A DNA stretch of 40,982 bases. It comes from Photobacterium marinum (GTDB taxonomy: Bacteria; Pseudomonadota; Gammaproteobacteria; Enterobacterales; Vibrionaceae). Made by a program: the position numbers and the translations under genes. Location: NCBI RefSeq assembly GCF_000331515.1, contig NZ_AMZO01000043.1, positions 1 to 40,982 of the forward strand, given 5' to 3'. The notes below the pieces were generated by a model. The model made no database searches, had not been told where the DNA came from, and saw only the letters and a program-made list of their open reading frames with translations. Within the stretch, counting starts at the first letter, position 1. Every line of letters starts with the position of its first letter. Shown piece after piece: positions 1 to 9,204 of this stretch.

Positions 1-377
1 GTTCCGTCAGTTCCTTCCGACAAGGTTCATATTACGCTTTCTCCTCTCCGGAACAACGCCCGGGAAATAATTAAATTTCCCCCACAACCTGACAAACGCA
101 ACAAAAGCATTTAAAAACAAACACTTAATTTTAAAGCTAAACCATTATCCTACCGTTTTCTCAAATATGTCTTACGACTTTGTAAGAGATCTCGCACAAA
201 GCAACAAGAAATATGAGTCCTGAAGCCCTTCAACGAAGAAAATACAACGGGCTCACATCACATGACACAGTGAAAATAAGCGCTTGCTTCGAGCCTAATC
301 GTGACTTTATCCCCTCTTGATTCTCTCTATACTTAGGAACATATCAGCCAGTCTTTACAACGGAAATGGAGCAAGTC
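1..377. other. AT-rich non-coding stretch upstream of the first gene
   Basis: I find no convincing reading frame here. The stretch is AT-rich. A small hairpin with arms TCTTAC (170-175) and GTAAGA (182-187) is present but has no U-tract. A TATACT hexamer at 328-333 could be a -10 element for the DUF2789 gene; the -35 position (CTTTAT, 305-310) is poor. The first 60 bases may be leader or trailer of a gene outside the window. Confidence 0.4.
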
Positions 378-608
378 ATGGAAACGTTCAATCACAACCT
401 ATCCAGCTTATTCAGCCAGTTAGGCCTAAATAACTCCAAAGAATTCATCGAATCTTTCCTAAGCGAGCACCACCTGGATCAGCACGAGAAACTCACTGAA
501 GCCAGTTTCTGGCAACCCTCACAGAAGCGATTTCTCAAAGAATCCCAGGAGCAGGACGCCGACTGGTGTGAAGTTATTGATCAATTGGATGCTTTGCTAC
601 GAAAATAG
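378..608 (+). CDS. DUF2789 family small protein
   Basis: This 76-residue soluble protein has no known function. Its layout fits the DUF2789 family as I remember it: a start of the type METFNHNLSSLFSQLGL, a central F-W-x-P-x-Q segment and a D-A-D-W-x-E-V-x-D-Q-L tail. I chose the ATG at 378 over the in-frame ATG at 366. A GGAG (368-371) sits six bases before 378, and family members begin with METF- or similar. No membrane segment or signal peptide is visible. A second small gene follows 30 bases later, possibly in the same transcript. The family call is fairly safe; the role is unknown. Confidence 0.75.
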   Translation: METFNHNLSSLFSQLGLNNSKEFIESFLSEHHLDQHEKLTEASFWQPSQKRFLKESQEQDADWCEVIDQLDALLRK

Positions 609-638
609 ACAAAACATCCAGCAACGTCAGGAAGCGTT

Positions 639-911
639 ATGTCATCAGAAATTACTCAGGCTTTGGAACAAGCCATCAACTCACTGGTTGCAGAAGGAAA
701 GGAACCATCAGTTGCGCTGATAAAATCCCGCCTTGCCGACCCTTTACCCATGCCGCTGATTATCAAAGCACTGCAAGCATGGAAGAAAAACGCCAAAGTA
801 CCGAAAATAGAAAAGAAAGAGCCAACAATCAGCATGGAAGAAAGGGTCAAACAGCTTGAGCAGCAGATCGCAGCACTGACCGCCCGCATTGAGCAGCTTG
901 AAAACAGCTGA
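639..911 (+). CDS. Small hypothetical protein with C-terminal coiled coil
   Basis: This 90-residue protein begins at an ATG with AGGAAG (629-634) five bases before it. Residues 1-50 look like a compact helical domain, with a P-S-V-A-L-I-K-S-R-L stretch reminiscent of the N-terminal DNA-binding part of KfrA-like proteins. A Lys/Glu-rich linker follows. Residues 66-89 form a heptad-patterned helix (VKQLEQQIAALTARIEQLEN) typical of a short dimerising coiled coil. A DNA-binding role is a guess from this layout. It may be cotranscribed with the DUF2789 gene. I do not recognise a named family. Confidence 0.65.
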   Translation: MSSEITQALEQAINSLVAEGKEPSVALIKSRLADPLPMPLIIKALQAWKKNAKVPKIEKKEPTISMEERVKQLEQQIAALTARIEQLENS

Positions 912-1007
912 GCATACATTCTCAACCGTCAACGCTGATGATTCAGGTTTAAAGAGGATGACAAACAGGGCAAAGCCGTGCCCTGTTTGCTTATCTGACG
1001 TATCAGA

Positions 1008-1781
1008 TTATTGGTAGTCCCAGGATAAGTTAGAAACTATCCGGCAGTTATCGCATTTAAAGTGGAAGATGCCGTGTAAAGGTTCATTCTGGTGCCATTC
1101 ACCGCCACATTTCGGACACGGGCGATTTTTCTCCGCCTCCAGGCTTTCTCCGCCAACCTGGTACTGGTAGTAATAAGTCGGGATCTTAGTGATATATTCA
1201 ATCCGGCCACGTAAATCCCAGCCACGGCGGAATAAATCACTGTCAACATCACGGATTTCATGTAATGCTGCATGCTCCGCCTGGCAGCCACCAGCCATCT
1301 GAATTTCATCACAAGCCTGCCACTCTGTCTGCCACTTCACGACAGCTTTATGATCACCATTTAACGTAGGACCTATCCGGTACAGCGGGATCGGCATCAG
1401 GGTTTCACCACAGCGCAGCGGCGAGCAGGTATGAACATAAGTGGTATAAATCACCTGCCAGCTGGGTGAAAATTCTTCCGCCGCCGCTTCTGAGTTAATA
1501 TCCCGGCCCAGTACCTTAATCTTAGGGCTCAGCAGACAGGCCTGGCTCAGGCGATTCATACAGGCTTTAACACTGTCACTATGAAATTGTGGATGCAGAC
1601 TTTCCTCCTCTGGGCTCACTACCCTAACCCGGAACATCCCTTCATCCATAACAATCGGAAACTCACGGCCTAAGATCTGGCCGTTGTAGCGCAAAGCATC
1701 CAGCAAACCGTTAATCGCCATGTCGACAGCCGACACCGTCGTGTTATCAAAACACTCAAACTGCAATTCAACCACATACAT
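1008..1781 (-). CDS. DUF2310 zinc-ribbon protein
   Basis: This is a 257-residue soluble protein. The N-terminal two thirds carry no motif I can name. The C-terminus has a zinc-ribbon pair, C-P-K-C-G-G near residue 224 and C-D-N-C near residue 244, separated by an H-x-N-E-P-L-H-G-I-F-H-F segment. This matches what I know of DUF2310, described as zinc-ribbon, possibly nucleic-acid-binding proteins. The gene lies three bases downstream of syd in the same direction and is surely cotranscribed with it, an arrangement common in Vibrionaceae. No direct function is established. Confidence 0.75.
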   Translation of the reverse strand: MYVVELQFECFDNTTVSAVDMAINGLLDALRYNGQILGREFPIVMDEGMFRVRVVSPEEESLHPQFHSDSVKACMNRLSQACLLSPKIKVLGRDINSEAAAEEFSPSWQVIYTTYVHTCSPLRCGETLMPIPLYRIGPTLNGDHKAVVKWQTEWQACDEIQMAGGCQAEHAALHEIRDVDSDLFRRGWDLRGRIEYITKIPTYYYQYQVGGESLEAEKNRPCPKCGGEWHQNEPLHGIFHFKCDNCRIVSNLSWDYQ

Positions 1782-1784
1782 CTG

Positions 1785-2339
1785 TCAGCATCCCCGCACA
1801 ACAGGCTGTAGTTCCTGCAAGAAGGTTTCGACATCAGCAGTCAACACTTCTCGGCTATCCTTACCCAGTGTCTCCAAAATAACCTGACCGGTGAGGTTAC
1901 AAATAGCAATCACCTTATCTTCATCATCCAGCACGCCGATAAATACGGTCGGTTTCTGTTTCAAACGACGCTGCATCACCAGGTGACCCAGAATATTTTC
2001 CTGCAACCGCTTTTCATCTGCCTCACTGAAGACCTGAAGCAAGTCGAATTCCAGACCACGGAAACTGGCTGCCATGTCACCACTGAACTGAGCGCCGTAA
2101 AACACTTTAATATCTTCGTGAAGGCGAAGCTCTATTCCTCTTTCAACTGCCGCCAGATCGCCCTGGGGATCACGTTTGACCGGCTTCCATGTCACTTCAT
2201 ACCCGGAATCCTGTTCTACACATGGTGATACCAGCCCCACCAAATCTTCACTTCGTGGAAAACCTTGACCTGCATCACACCATGCTTGCAAAAAGCGGGA
2301 TGAGAAATCAAATAACGCGTCCGCAACGGGATGATTCAT
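1785..2339 (-). CDS. syd: SecY-interacting protein Syd
   Basis: Syd is a cytoplasmic protein that binds the SecYEG translocon at the inner-membrane face and is thought to monitor or dispose of faulty SecY complexes. The 184 residues align by eye along the length of E. coli Syd (181 residues): the start A-L-x-D-F-x-x-R-F, an S-P-C near residue 40, the F-x-G-D-M-A-A-x-F segment, the E-N-I-L-G-H-L-V-x-Q-x-R-L-K core, and a C-N-L-T-G-Q-V near the end. I set the start at the ATG at 2339, which has GAGG six bases upstream. An in-frame ATG at 2351 has no ribosome site. It is first in a two-gene unit with the DUF2310 gene and divergent from queF. Confidence 0.92.
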   Translation of the reverse strand: MNHPVADALFDFSSRFLQAWCDAGQGFPRSEDLVGLVSPCVEQDSGYEVTWKPVKRDPQGDLAAVERGIELRLHEDIKVFYGAQFSGDMAASFRGLEFDLLQVFSEADEKRLQENILGHLVMQRRLKQKPTVFIGVLDDEDKVIAICNLTGQVILETLGKDSREVLTADVETFLQELQPVVRGC

Positions 2340-2402
2340 TCGCAACCTCATTAAAGATTAAGTAAACTTTGCACATTCTAATCCAAGTGTGTCCAGGACA
2401 GT

Positions 2403-3248
2403 ATGAGCAAATATAAAGACGCTAAAGAATTAGCAGGTTTAACTCTCGGCAAGAATACCGAGTACAAAGATCAGTATGACCCATCACTTCTTCAGCCGGT
2501 ACCTCGCAGCCTGAACCGTGATGATCTTGCCCTGGGCGAAGACCTGCCATTTACCGGCTATGATATCTGGACACTGTATGAACTGTCCTGGCTCAATAGC
2601 AAAGGTCTGCCACAAGTGGCGATCGGTGAAGTTCGCCTGCCAGCATCCAGCCCGAACCTTATTGAATCCAAGTCATTCAAGCTCTACCTGAACAGCTTCA
2701 ACCAAACCCGCTTTGCCTCATGGCAGGAAATCGCTGATATCCTGCAAAAAGATCTGAGTGATTGTGCCGGTGCCACTGTCGATGTGACTGTCCAGCCACT
2801 ATCTGACTTCGATGACCAGCCAATTGCCAACTTCGCCGGTGAGTGCATCGACGATCAGGATATTGAAATTACTGACTACAGCTTCAACCCGGATCACCTT
2901 GAAGGTGCCGCTGAAGGTGAGATTGTAACTGAAGAGCTGAACAGCCACCTGCTGAAATCAAACTGCCTGATCACCAGCCAGCCGGACTGGGGAAGCGTTA
3001 AAATTTCATACAAAGGTAAAAAGCTGAACCGTGAAAAACTGCTGCGCTACCTGATCTCATTCCGTAACCACAATGAGTTCCATGAACAGTGTGTTGAGCG
3101 TATTTTCACTGACCTGATGAAATACTGTCAGCCAGAACTACTGACCGTTTATGCCCGCTATACCCGTCGCGGCGGTCTGGATATCAACCCGTACCGTACC
3201 AATCAAGGTAAGACGCCAAGCAACAACGATCGCTTGGCTCGTCAGTAA
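2403..3248 (+). CDS. queF: NADPH-dependent 7-cyano-7-deazaguanine reductase QueF
   Basis: QueF reduces the nitrile of preQ0 to the amine preQ1 using two NADPH, a step of queuosine tRNA modification. The 281-residue length fits the two-domain (YqcD-long) class found in gammaproteobacteria. The signature E-S-K-S-x-K-L-Y at residues 88-95 is present. The catalytic cysteine that forms the thioimide adduct is C188 within S-N-C-L-I-T-S-Q-P-D-W, with the acid/base Asp at 195. The start ATG has AGGA about five bases upstream. It is transcribed divergently from syd and ends in its own hairpin at 3273. The call is firm. Confidence 0.96.
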   Translation: MSKYKDAKELAGLTLGKNTEYKDQYDPSLLQPVPRSLNRDDLALGEDLPFTGYDIWTLYELSWLNSKGLPQVAIGEVRLPASSPNLIESKSFKLYLNSFNQTRFASWQEIADILQKDLSDCAGATVDVTVQPLSDFDDQPIANFAGECIDDQDIEITDYSFNPDHLEGAAEGEIVTEELNSHLLKSNCLITSQPDWGSVKISYKGKKLNREKLLRYLISFRNHNEFHEQCVERIFTDLMKYCQPELLTVYARYTRRGGLDINPYRTNQGKTPSNNDRLARQ

Positions 3249-3272
3249 CAGGTCATCATTCCTGAATCCTAC

Positions 3273-3315
3273 CAATCCCGCTGTACCCCTTATCGGAAAG
3301 CGGGATTGTTATATT
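3273..3315 (+). terminator. Probable intrinsic terminator of queF
   Basis: A ten-base stem, CAATCCCGCT (3273-3282) with AGCGGGATTG (3299-3308), encloses a 16-base loop and is followed by TTATATT. The loop is large and the U-tract interrupted, so efficiency may be modest. Confidence 0.6.
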
Positions 3316-3470
3316 CTCCCGACTGATATTCCTTCCCAAATTGCTGCGAAAGTAATAAAAAACATATTGTTTCTGCTGATTAAATTCAGCAAATTCGAGT
3401 ACTTTGCTGGACTTGATTGAGCAAGCCAGTAATATTAGACCCAGAGTTTTTTTGGGGTTTAAGAATAAGT

Positions 3471-5750
3471 ATGTATCTGCGCCGTTGGCTGGTAAGTGTG
3501 CTATTTGTCCTGGCCGCTTCGTTTAATGTAAGTGCCAAAATCTACACCACACCAATTTTGGCGGATGCCAACGAGCTGTTACAAACCAGTCCGGATAAAA
3601 CTGTAGAAATCACTGCCAGCTATCTGGAACAGCGCCGTATGAGCAACCCCACGGAGCTGTCACGGGTACACGTTAACGACGAAGCCGACCACACTATCCG
3701 TACCCCACTCAATACAATCAATGCACTTCAGCTTCAGGCTCGAGCTTATTCCCTGCTCAATCAACCTGAAGAAGCCTTGCAGGCAGTCAAACTAGCCGAA
3801 CAGCTGGCAATCGAAAATACCCTCTCGTTCACTCTACTTGAAAGCCGCCTGATCCATGCCCACATCTACTGGGAAAATTTAAAAAATAGCTCGATTGCCC
3901 TGAGCATGCTGGATCAGGTTGATCAGGAAATAGACCAGTCCGAAACCCTGCAGCTGACTAAACAAATTAAGGTATTGGAATACCAGTCACTAATGCAGCG
4001 CGCTGTAATCGAATCAGAGCTGAACAATGAAAATAAGGCTGAGAAGTTATTTACCCGCGCCAAGCGATTTTTGGTAAAGCTTGATGACAACAATGAACTT
4101 ATCAACTACCAGTTGACCGTCGGCCACCATTACCTGCTGCACCGTCATTTTGACCTTGCTCTCGATCGTCTGCTTAGTGGTTACTGGCTGGCTGTCGAAC
4201 AAGACAACAATGCTCTCATTGCCATGGCAAACTATGAACTGGCCAGTCTGTTCGAACAACGCAAAGTCTTCGATAAAGCGCTGGAGCACGCCACTCAGGC
4301 CGGAGAATTTTTTGAACACTTCAACCGTACCATGCCACTGGCCAAAACCCTGGCCCTAATCGCCTCTATTTACGAACAACAGGGGCGCTATAACCTGGCA
4401 CTGGTACACTACTTTAATGCCCTTGATCAGGAAACTCAGCTAAAACACGAGATCCGCTCGGCACGGCTGCGCCTGAGTATTGCCCGTGTCTACCTGCAAC
4501 TTTATAACTACCCAAAAACCGAACAATACCTCCAACATACCCGCCAATTGGCGAAACAAAGCGGCAACGAATCAATTCAGGCAGAAGCCCAAATCCTGCA
4601 AGGAAAGCTGGAACTGGCCGAAGGCCACATTGATAAAGCGGTATCAAACCTGCAGTCCGGTCTGATTGCAGCCAGCCGACTCGGTGATCTGGACTTACAA
4701 TTGATGGGCGAATCTGTATTGTCCACAGCCTTCGAACAGCAAAACGACTACTACAATGCCCTGTTAAGTCAGCGCCGCTACGAACAGCTGTTCTCCAGCA
4801 AGCAGGAAGATCAGGTTAAAAGTAATGTCGAAGTCTTCAAGCAGCAGCAACGTATGCTTGAACGCTCCCTGCAGTTGGAAGAGATGGAACGACAGCAGTT
4901 TGAGAGCGAAAAAGCTCTCTATACCCAGCAGAAAATCACCGTTTTCCTATTGAGCGTTATCCTTGTCATGCTCATTGTACTGTGGCGTCGTCACCGAGTT
5001 GCAAAACAGCTTCAGGGACGCCTGCTTCGTCTGCGTACCGAGTTCTACACTCACCCACGCAGCGGCCTGCGTAACCTGCGGATGCTTAATGCCCGCCTGC
5101 CTAACTCCCTACAACAAAGCAGTGCCAACTTCGAACAGTGGCATCTAGGTGAGATCATCAACGAGCCACTCAGCGACAGATTACGCTTTGCCCTGTTTGA
5201 GGTCCCTTTCCTCAAGCATATTTACCTCAAGCACGGCTACCAGCACGGGCTGGAACTGGAACGTCAGTTTGGTGACTACCTCCAGGAGCAGGTGTGCGAA
5301 CCGGCGCGCCTCTACCACTTCTCCGACAACATGTTCCTGTATATCGAACCAAACTCGCGTCTGGATACCGATCCAAACCAAATGGCCAATTCTGTTCAAC
5401 AGCTTGTCGATAACTTCTTTGGTCAACGCAATCTTGATAACCGTGTCCGTATAGGCTTGGCAGAGTATCCATTCCTGCCACGCGCGTATACTGCCATCAA
5501 CGATCATGAGCTGCTTGATATCCTATTGATGGCCGCCAATGCTGCCCGCCAGATCAGCAAAAAAGAAAGTGGCAGCCAGTGGGTTCACCTCAGCGCTATT
5601 GATGCTGCGCCGGCAGCCAGCTTTGCCAGCGACAATATCCGCAAAGCCTGCCAGCAAGGCATAGATAACGGTTTGGTTAAAGTCCAAAGCTCCTCATCCG
5701 TCAACATTGTCTGGAACAGTGATCACGAATCTGACAAAAAGCTCAGTTAA
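3471..5750 (+). CDS. TPR protein with transmembrane helix and degenerate GGDEF-like domain
   Basis: This is a 759-residue membrane protein. From the ATG at 3471 it has a signal peptide (M-Y-L-R-R-W then a hydrophobic run, cleavage plausible after V-S-A, residue 21). Next come about 440 residues of helical tetratricopeptide-like repeats, probably periplasmic. A coiled-coil stretch, a transmembrane helix near 488-508 and W-R-R-H-R on the cytoplasmic side follow. The C-terminal 220 residues have the outline of a GGDEF domain, but the key motifs are lost. The usual D-x-L-T-G-L-x-N is H-P-R-S-G-L-R-N (528-535), and the GG[DE]EF position reads F-S-D-N-M-F (617-622). It cannot be a working diguanylate cyclase by this reading; a sensor or partner role is inferred. 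A frame extension to a TTG at 3417 lacks support. The next gene is also a GGDEF protein. Confidence 0.75.
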   Translation: MYLRRWLVSVLFVLAASFNVSAKIYTTPILADANELLQTSPDKTVEITASYLEQRRMSNPTELSRVHVNDEADHTIRTPLNTINALQLQARAYSLLNQPEEALQAVKLAEQLAIENTLSFTLLESRLIHAHIYWENLKNSSIALSMLDQVDQEIDQSETLQLTKQIKVLEYQSLMQRAVIESELNNENKAEKLFTRAKRFLVKLDDNNELINYQLTVGHHYLLHRHFDLALDRLLSGYWLAVEQDNNALIAMANYELASLFEQRKVFDKALEHATQAGEFFEHFNRTMPLAKTLALIASIYEQQGRYNLALVHYFNALDQETQLKHEIRSARLRLSIARVYLQLYNYPKTEQYLQHTRQLAKQSGNESIQAEAQILQGKLELAEGHIDKAVSNLQSGLIAASRLGDLDLQLMGESVLSTAFEQQNDYYNALLSQRRYEQLFSSKQEDQVKSNVEVFKQQQRMLERSLQLEEMERQQFESEKALYTQQKITVFLLSVILVMLIVLWRRHRVAKQLQGRLLRLRTEFYTHPRSGLRNLRMLNARLPNSLQQSSANFEQWHLGEIINEPLSDRLRFALFEVPFLKHIYLKHGYQHGLELERQFGDYLQEQVCEPARLYHFSDNMFLYIEPNSRLDTDPNQMANSVQQLVDNFFGQRNLDNRVRIGLAEYPFLPRAYTAINDHELLDILLMAANAARQISKKESGSQWVHLSAIDAAPAASFASDNIRKACQQGIDNGLVKVQSSSSVNIVWNSDHESDKKLS

Positions 5751-5890
5751 ACTACAATTGAACTCCTAGTTAGTGCTGATAGCTATGAATTATCGAGTCA
5801 ATTTTGCTAGCATGATTAGCCAGTCTGAGTAGGCTGGCCATTGGATGGCTTTAATTTTGGCGTTTGCCTTAAAGGTTTGTTTGCACCAAC

Positions 5891-7450
5891 GTGACTGATA
5901 TCAATGCCGTAGCTTCTGAAGTGAGTAAGTTGAAGCTGCGTTTAGACCAAGCTCAATTGACCTATCGCGATGCTTCTCTGAAGTCCCGTCGTGAAATCGT
6001 CATACTCAAGCGTCTAATCAGCCGTTTGTCTGTTGCCTGCAAAGGCCTAGATAATGAGCTAGATGAGAAGCTCTGTGAGCTGCGTACTGAACTGGAGCAG
6101 CAAAAAGACGTCAGTAAGCTTATCCCTAGACTGGCCGTTATCGAACGCCTTGTTACCCGCCAGGCTTCTTTCACCGAAAACGAAAACCACCTTTTAGAGC
6201 AGCAAATCTTCCACAGTGGTGAAACACTCAAACGTCTTCCCGGCCTTCCGGCTCAACTGAAACGTGAACTCCGCAACCTACTGGGACAGCCATCCGATAC
6301 CCTGGTTCAGACCCACAAACATACAGTCCGGTTACTGGAGCTGTATGAACGCGCCCTAAAGCTGATGTCAGTCTCGAATAATGCCATGGTGATGAAAGAC
6401 GCCCTGGACCATGACCTTCAGCTCCAGCTGACCAATGAACTCCAGCGGCTGATCACTGAACTAGATTTCGACGGTGACGACGGCGAAAGACTGATGAACA
6501 TCCGTAACCGGCTTCTCTTAGGCGTTTCCCCTAAAACGCTTATCGAACTCTCACTGGAAGTACTGCGGCTTGTTTTAGACGGTACTCACAATGAGCGACG
6601 CTCATCACAACATTTCCTGGATGGCATCAACAGCGATCTGGCAACCTTGCAGAAAACCACCAACCAAAGTGTCGGCCAAAGTTCGGCTTTGTATGAACAT
6701 CGCAATGAAATGACGTCAGAACTGGCAACCCTGGCAGGTACCATCAAGCAGGGACTGGGTGAACACAAAAACCTTGAAGCCTGGCGTCCGGCACTGACCG
6801 ACCTGACCAAAGAACTTCTGGTGCTTGCCGAGCGCAACAAGGCTCTGGAAAAAAGAGAAAAAGCACTGATTGAGCAACTCAGCTACAACGAAGGCAAAAT
6901 CAACGGCCTGTTTGAACAGACCCAAGACTACCGTCGGCGACTCAATGATCAGGAACGTAAGATGTTCCTCGATAACCTGACCCGGGTCTATAATCGTGCC
7001 GCCCTGCACGAGCGCCTGGAACACGAATACCGCCGCTGGCTGCGTTACCAACACCCGCTGAGTGTTGTGATGATCGATATCGACCACTTCAAGGAAGTCA
7101 ATGACAATTACGGTCATCTTGCTGGTGATAAGGTGCTGAAAATCATTGCTCGTACCATTCGACAAAACCTGGAAGAAACCGACTTCATCGCCCGTTTCGG
7201 CGATGATGAATTTATGCTCATCCTGCCGGATGTCAGTGAAGAAGAGCGAACTAAACGACTGACAAAGATCCGGGAGAGCATCACCCAACTGCCATTCCGG
7301 TTCAGAGATCAAAATGTCTCAATCACAGTCTCTATCGGTGCCACCCTGTTCCACGGCAATGATACCCCGGACGATATTCTTGAACGTACCGGCAAAGCCC
7401 TGTTCAGCGCCAAAACTGCCGGTAACAACCGCATGTTGTGGATCTCATAA
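5891..7450 (+). CDS. Coiled-coil GGDEF-domain protein with altered GDDEF signature (CdgG-like)
   Basis: This is a 519-residue protein with no membrane segment. Residues 1-350 are long charged helices with coiled-coil character; a GGDEF domain fills about 350-519. D-N-L-T (361-364) and the metal/substrate segment M-I-D-I-D-H-F-K-E-V-N-D-N-Y-G-H are intact. The signature reads G437-D-D-E-F rather than GG[DE]EF, and the inhibitory RxxD site is E428-E-T-D431, so the arginine is missing. Cyclase activity is therefore doubtful. From memory, V. cholerae has a GGDEF protein near queF (VC0900, CdgG) reported to act on biofilm genes without cyclase activity; this looks like its counterpart, but I could not check. 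The start is a GTG with only a distant AAAGG, so the exact N-terminus is uncertain. Confidence 0.85.
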   Translation: MTDINAVASEVSKLKLRLDQAQLTYRDASLKSRREIVILKRLISRLSVACKGLDNELDEKLCELRTELEQQKDVSKLIPRLAVIERLVTRQASFTENENHLLEQQIFHSGETLKRLPGLPAQLKRELRNLLGQPSDTLVQTHKHTVRLLELYERALKLMSVSNNAMVMKDALDHDLQLQLTNELQRLITELDFDGDDGERLMNIRNRLLLGVSPKTLIELSLEVLRLVLDGTHNERRSSQHFLDGINSDLATLQKTTNQSVGQSSALYEHRNEMTSELATLAGTIKQGLGEHKNLEAWRPALTDLTKELLVLAERNKALEKREKALIEQLSYNEGKINGLFEQTQDYRRRLNDQERKMFLDNLTRVYNRAALHERLEHEYRRWLRYQHPLSVVMIDIDHFKEVNDNYGHLAGDKVLKIIARTIRQNLEETDFIARFGDDEFMLILPDVSEEERTKRLTKIRESITQLPFRFRDQNVSITVSIGATLFHGNDTPDDILERTGKALFSAKTAGNNRMLWIS

Positions 7451-7725
7451 CCACTAAAATGTACTAACACGGCTATCATCTGTCACATCAATTTCTGGTC
7501 AAATCACCTGACCCTGTGTATGGTGAATATTATCAGGCAGAACAATTACCTGTTCTAAAACGGCCAATAGCAACTTATTGTCTTGCCTGCTGATTTTTAA
7601 GAACACGATGCCCATTTGCGTCTTCCTTAAAAACCTCTGAATACTCTCTCCGGACATGTTCACCGACAAACTATCAACCATCAAAGCGTGAACGTAGCCG
7701 TATTATCATGACCAGGGAGGTTAAC
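7451..7725. other. Intergenic region with a doubtful minus-strand ORF
   Basis: This gap lies between the GGDEF gene and ppnN. A 61-codon minus-strand frame (7684 down to 7499) encodes a mildly hydrophobic protein containing G-I-V-F-L-K-I-S-R-Q-D-N-K-L-L-L. It has no ribosome site and no family I recognise. It could be a small lineage-specific gene or chance. The ppnN ribosome site GGGAGG lies at 7714-7719. Confidence 0.3.
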
Positions 7726-9102
7726 ATGATTACTCATATCAGCCCTGTCGGGGCCATGGACCTGCTTTCCCAACTGGAAGTAGATCGCCTGAAAGCTACG
7801 GCATCCAGTGACCTGTACCGCCTATATCGCAACTGTTCGCTGGCAGTACTAAACTCCGGCAGCCACACCGATAATTCAAAAGAGCTACTGGAGCTGCACA
7901 AAAGCTTTGATGTCAACGTAATGCGCAGGGAACGTGGAATTAAGCTCGAGCTGGTGAACCCGCCAGAAGATGCTTTTGTGGACGGCAAAATCATCCGTGG
8001 AATTCAGGAACATATGTTCTCAGTGCTGCGTGACATCGTCTACGTCAATATGCATGTCGAGCTGCGCAAGGATCTTAACCTGACCAGCGCACCGCACATT
8101 ACCAATTTCATTTTCAGTATCCTGCGCAACGCCAAAACAGTCCGCTCGGGCGTTGATCCGAATATTGTTGTCTGCTGGGGCGGCCACTCCATTAACCAAA
8201 TTGAGTTTCAATACACCCGCGAAGTCGGCCACGAACTGGGTTTACGGGAACTGAATATCTGTACCGGTTGCGGTCCAGGCGCAATGGAAGGGCCGATGAA
8301 AGGCGCTGCCATCGGCCATGCCAAACAACGTTATAACCAAAGCCGTTTTATCGGCCTGACCGAACCGTCAATCATTGCTGCCGAGCCGCCAAACCCGATT
8401 GTTAACGAACTGGTGATCATGCCGGATATAGAAAAACGCCTCGAAGCCTTTGTCCGGGTCGGCCATGGTATTGTGATCTTCCCGGGCGGTGCAGGTACCG
8501 CCGAAGAGCTACTGTATATCCTCGGTATCCTGATGCATCCCGAAAACAAAGGTCAACCATTCCCACTGGTTCTGACCGGACCTAGGGAAAGTGAACCTTA
8601 CTTCCGAACCCTGGATGCCTTTGTCAAAGATACCCTCGGCGAAGACGCCGCTAAACACTATGAGATCGTGATAGATGACCCGGCGAGAGTAGCCCGGATC
8701 ATGAAAAATGCCATGCCGCTGATCAAAGAGCAGCGACTGGCTACCGGTGACGCCTATACATATAACTGGTCACTCAAGATCCCGCCGGAGTTCCAGCTAC
8801 CGTTTGAGCCGACCCATGAATCCATGGCCGGTCTTGATCTGCACATGAACCAGCGGCCGGAACAACTGGCTGCCAACCTACGCCGGGCGTTCTCCGGCAT
8901 TGTAGCCGGTAATGTCAAAGAAGAAGGGATCAAAGAAATCGAACGCAAAGGTCCGTTCCAGATCAATGGTGACCTGAAACTAATGAAACGGATGGACAAG
9001 CTGCTACGCAAATTCGTTGATCAGCAAAGGATGAAACTGCCGGGTACGGCTTATGTGCCATGCTATGAGATCATCACCAATAATAACCATAACGGAAAAT
9101 AA
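7726..9102 (+). CDS. ppnN: Pyrimidine/purine nucleotide 5'-monophosphate nucleosidase PpnN
   Basis: PpnN (formerly YgdH) hydrolyses nucleoside monophosphates to the free base and ribose 5-phosphate. In E. coli it binds (p)ppGpp and tunes nucleotide pools during the stringent response. The 458-residue protein matches E. coli PpnN from the first residues (MITHISPVGAMDLLSQLEVD). The central LOG-type Rossmann core has C-G-P-G-A-M-E-G-P-M-K-G-A and P-G-G-A-G-T-A-E-E-L, the phosphoribosyl-binding loop. I set the start at the ATG at 7726, preceded by GGGAGG with a six-base spacing, rather than at the in-frame ATG at 7708, which lies before that site. It is followed by a strong terminator at 9158. 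Confidence 0.95.
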   Translation: MITHISPVGAMDLLSQLEVDRLKATASSDLYRLYRNCSLAVLNSGSHTDNSKELLELHKSFDVNVMRRERGIKLELVNPPEDAFVDGKIIRGIQEHMFSVLRDIVYVNMHVELRKDLNLTSAPHITNFIFSILRNAKTVRSGVDPNIVVCWGGHSINQIEFQYTREVGHELGLRELNICTGCGPGAMEGPMKGAAIGHAKQRYNQSRFIGLTEPSIIAAEPPNPIVNELVIMPDIEKRLEAFVRVGHGIVIFPGGAGTAEELLYILGILMHPENKGQPFPLVLTGPRESEPYFRTLDAFVKDTLGEDAAKHYEIVIDDPARVARIMKNAMPLIKEQRLATGDAYTYNWSLKIPPEFQLPFEPTHESMAGLDLHMNQRPEQLAANLRRAFSGIVAGNVKEEGIKEIERKGPFQINGDLKLMKRMDKLLRKFVDQQRMKLPGTAYVPCYEIITNNNHNGK

Positions 9103-9157
9103 CATCAGAACAGATTTCCTCCCTATGGAGGTTACACTCTGATGCCACAATGCGTAC

Positions 9158-9188
9158 AATAAAGGGCCTGTATCGGCCCTTTATTTTT
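9158..9188 (+). terminator. Intrinsic terminator of ppnN
   Basis: An 11-base stem, AATAAAGGGCC (9158-9168) with GGCCCTTTATT (9175-9185), is followed by TTT. The loop is six bases. It lies 17 bases before the xni start, so xni would need its own promoter or read-through. Confidence 0.85.
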
Positions 9189-9204
9189 CTGCTAAGCCAC
9201 TGCT

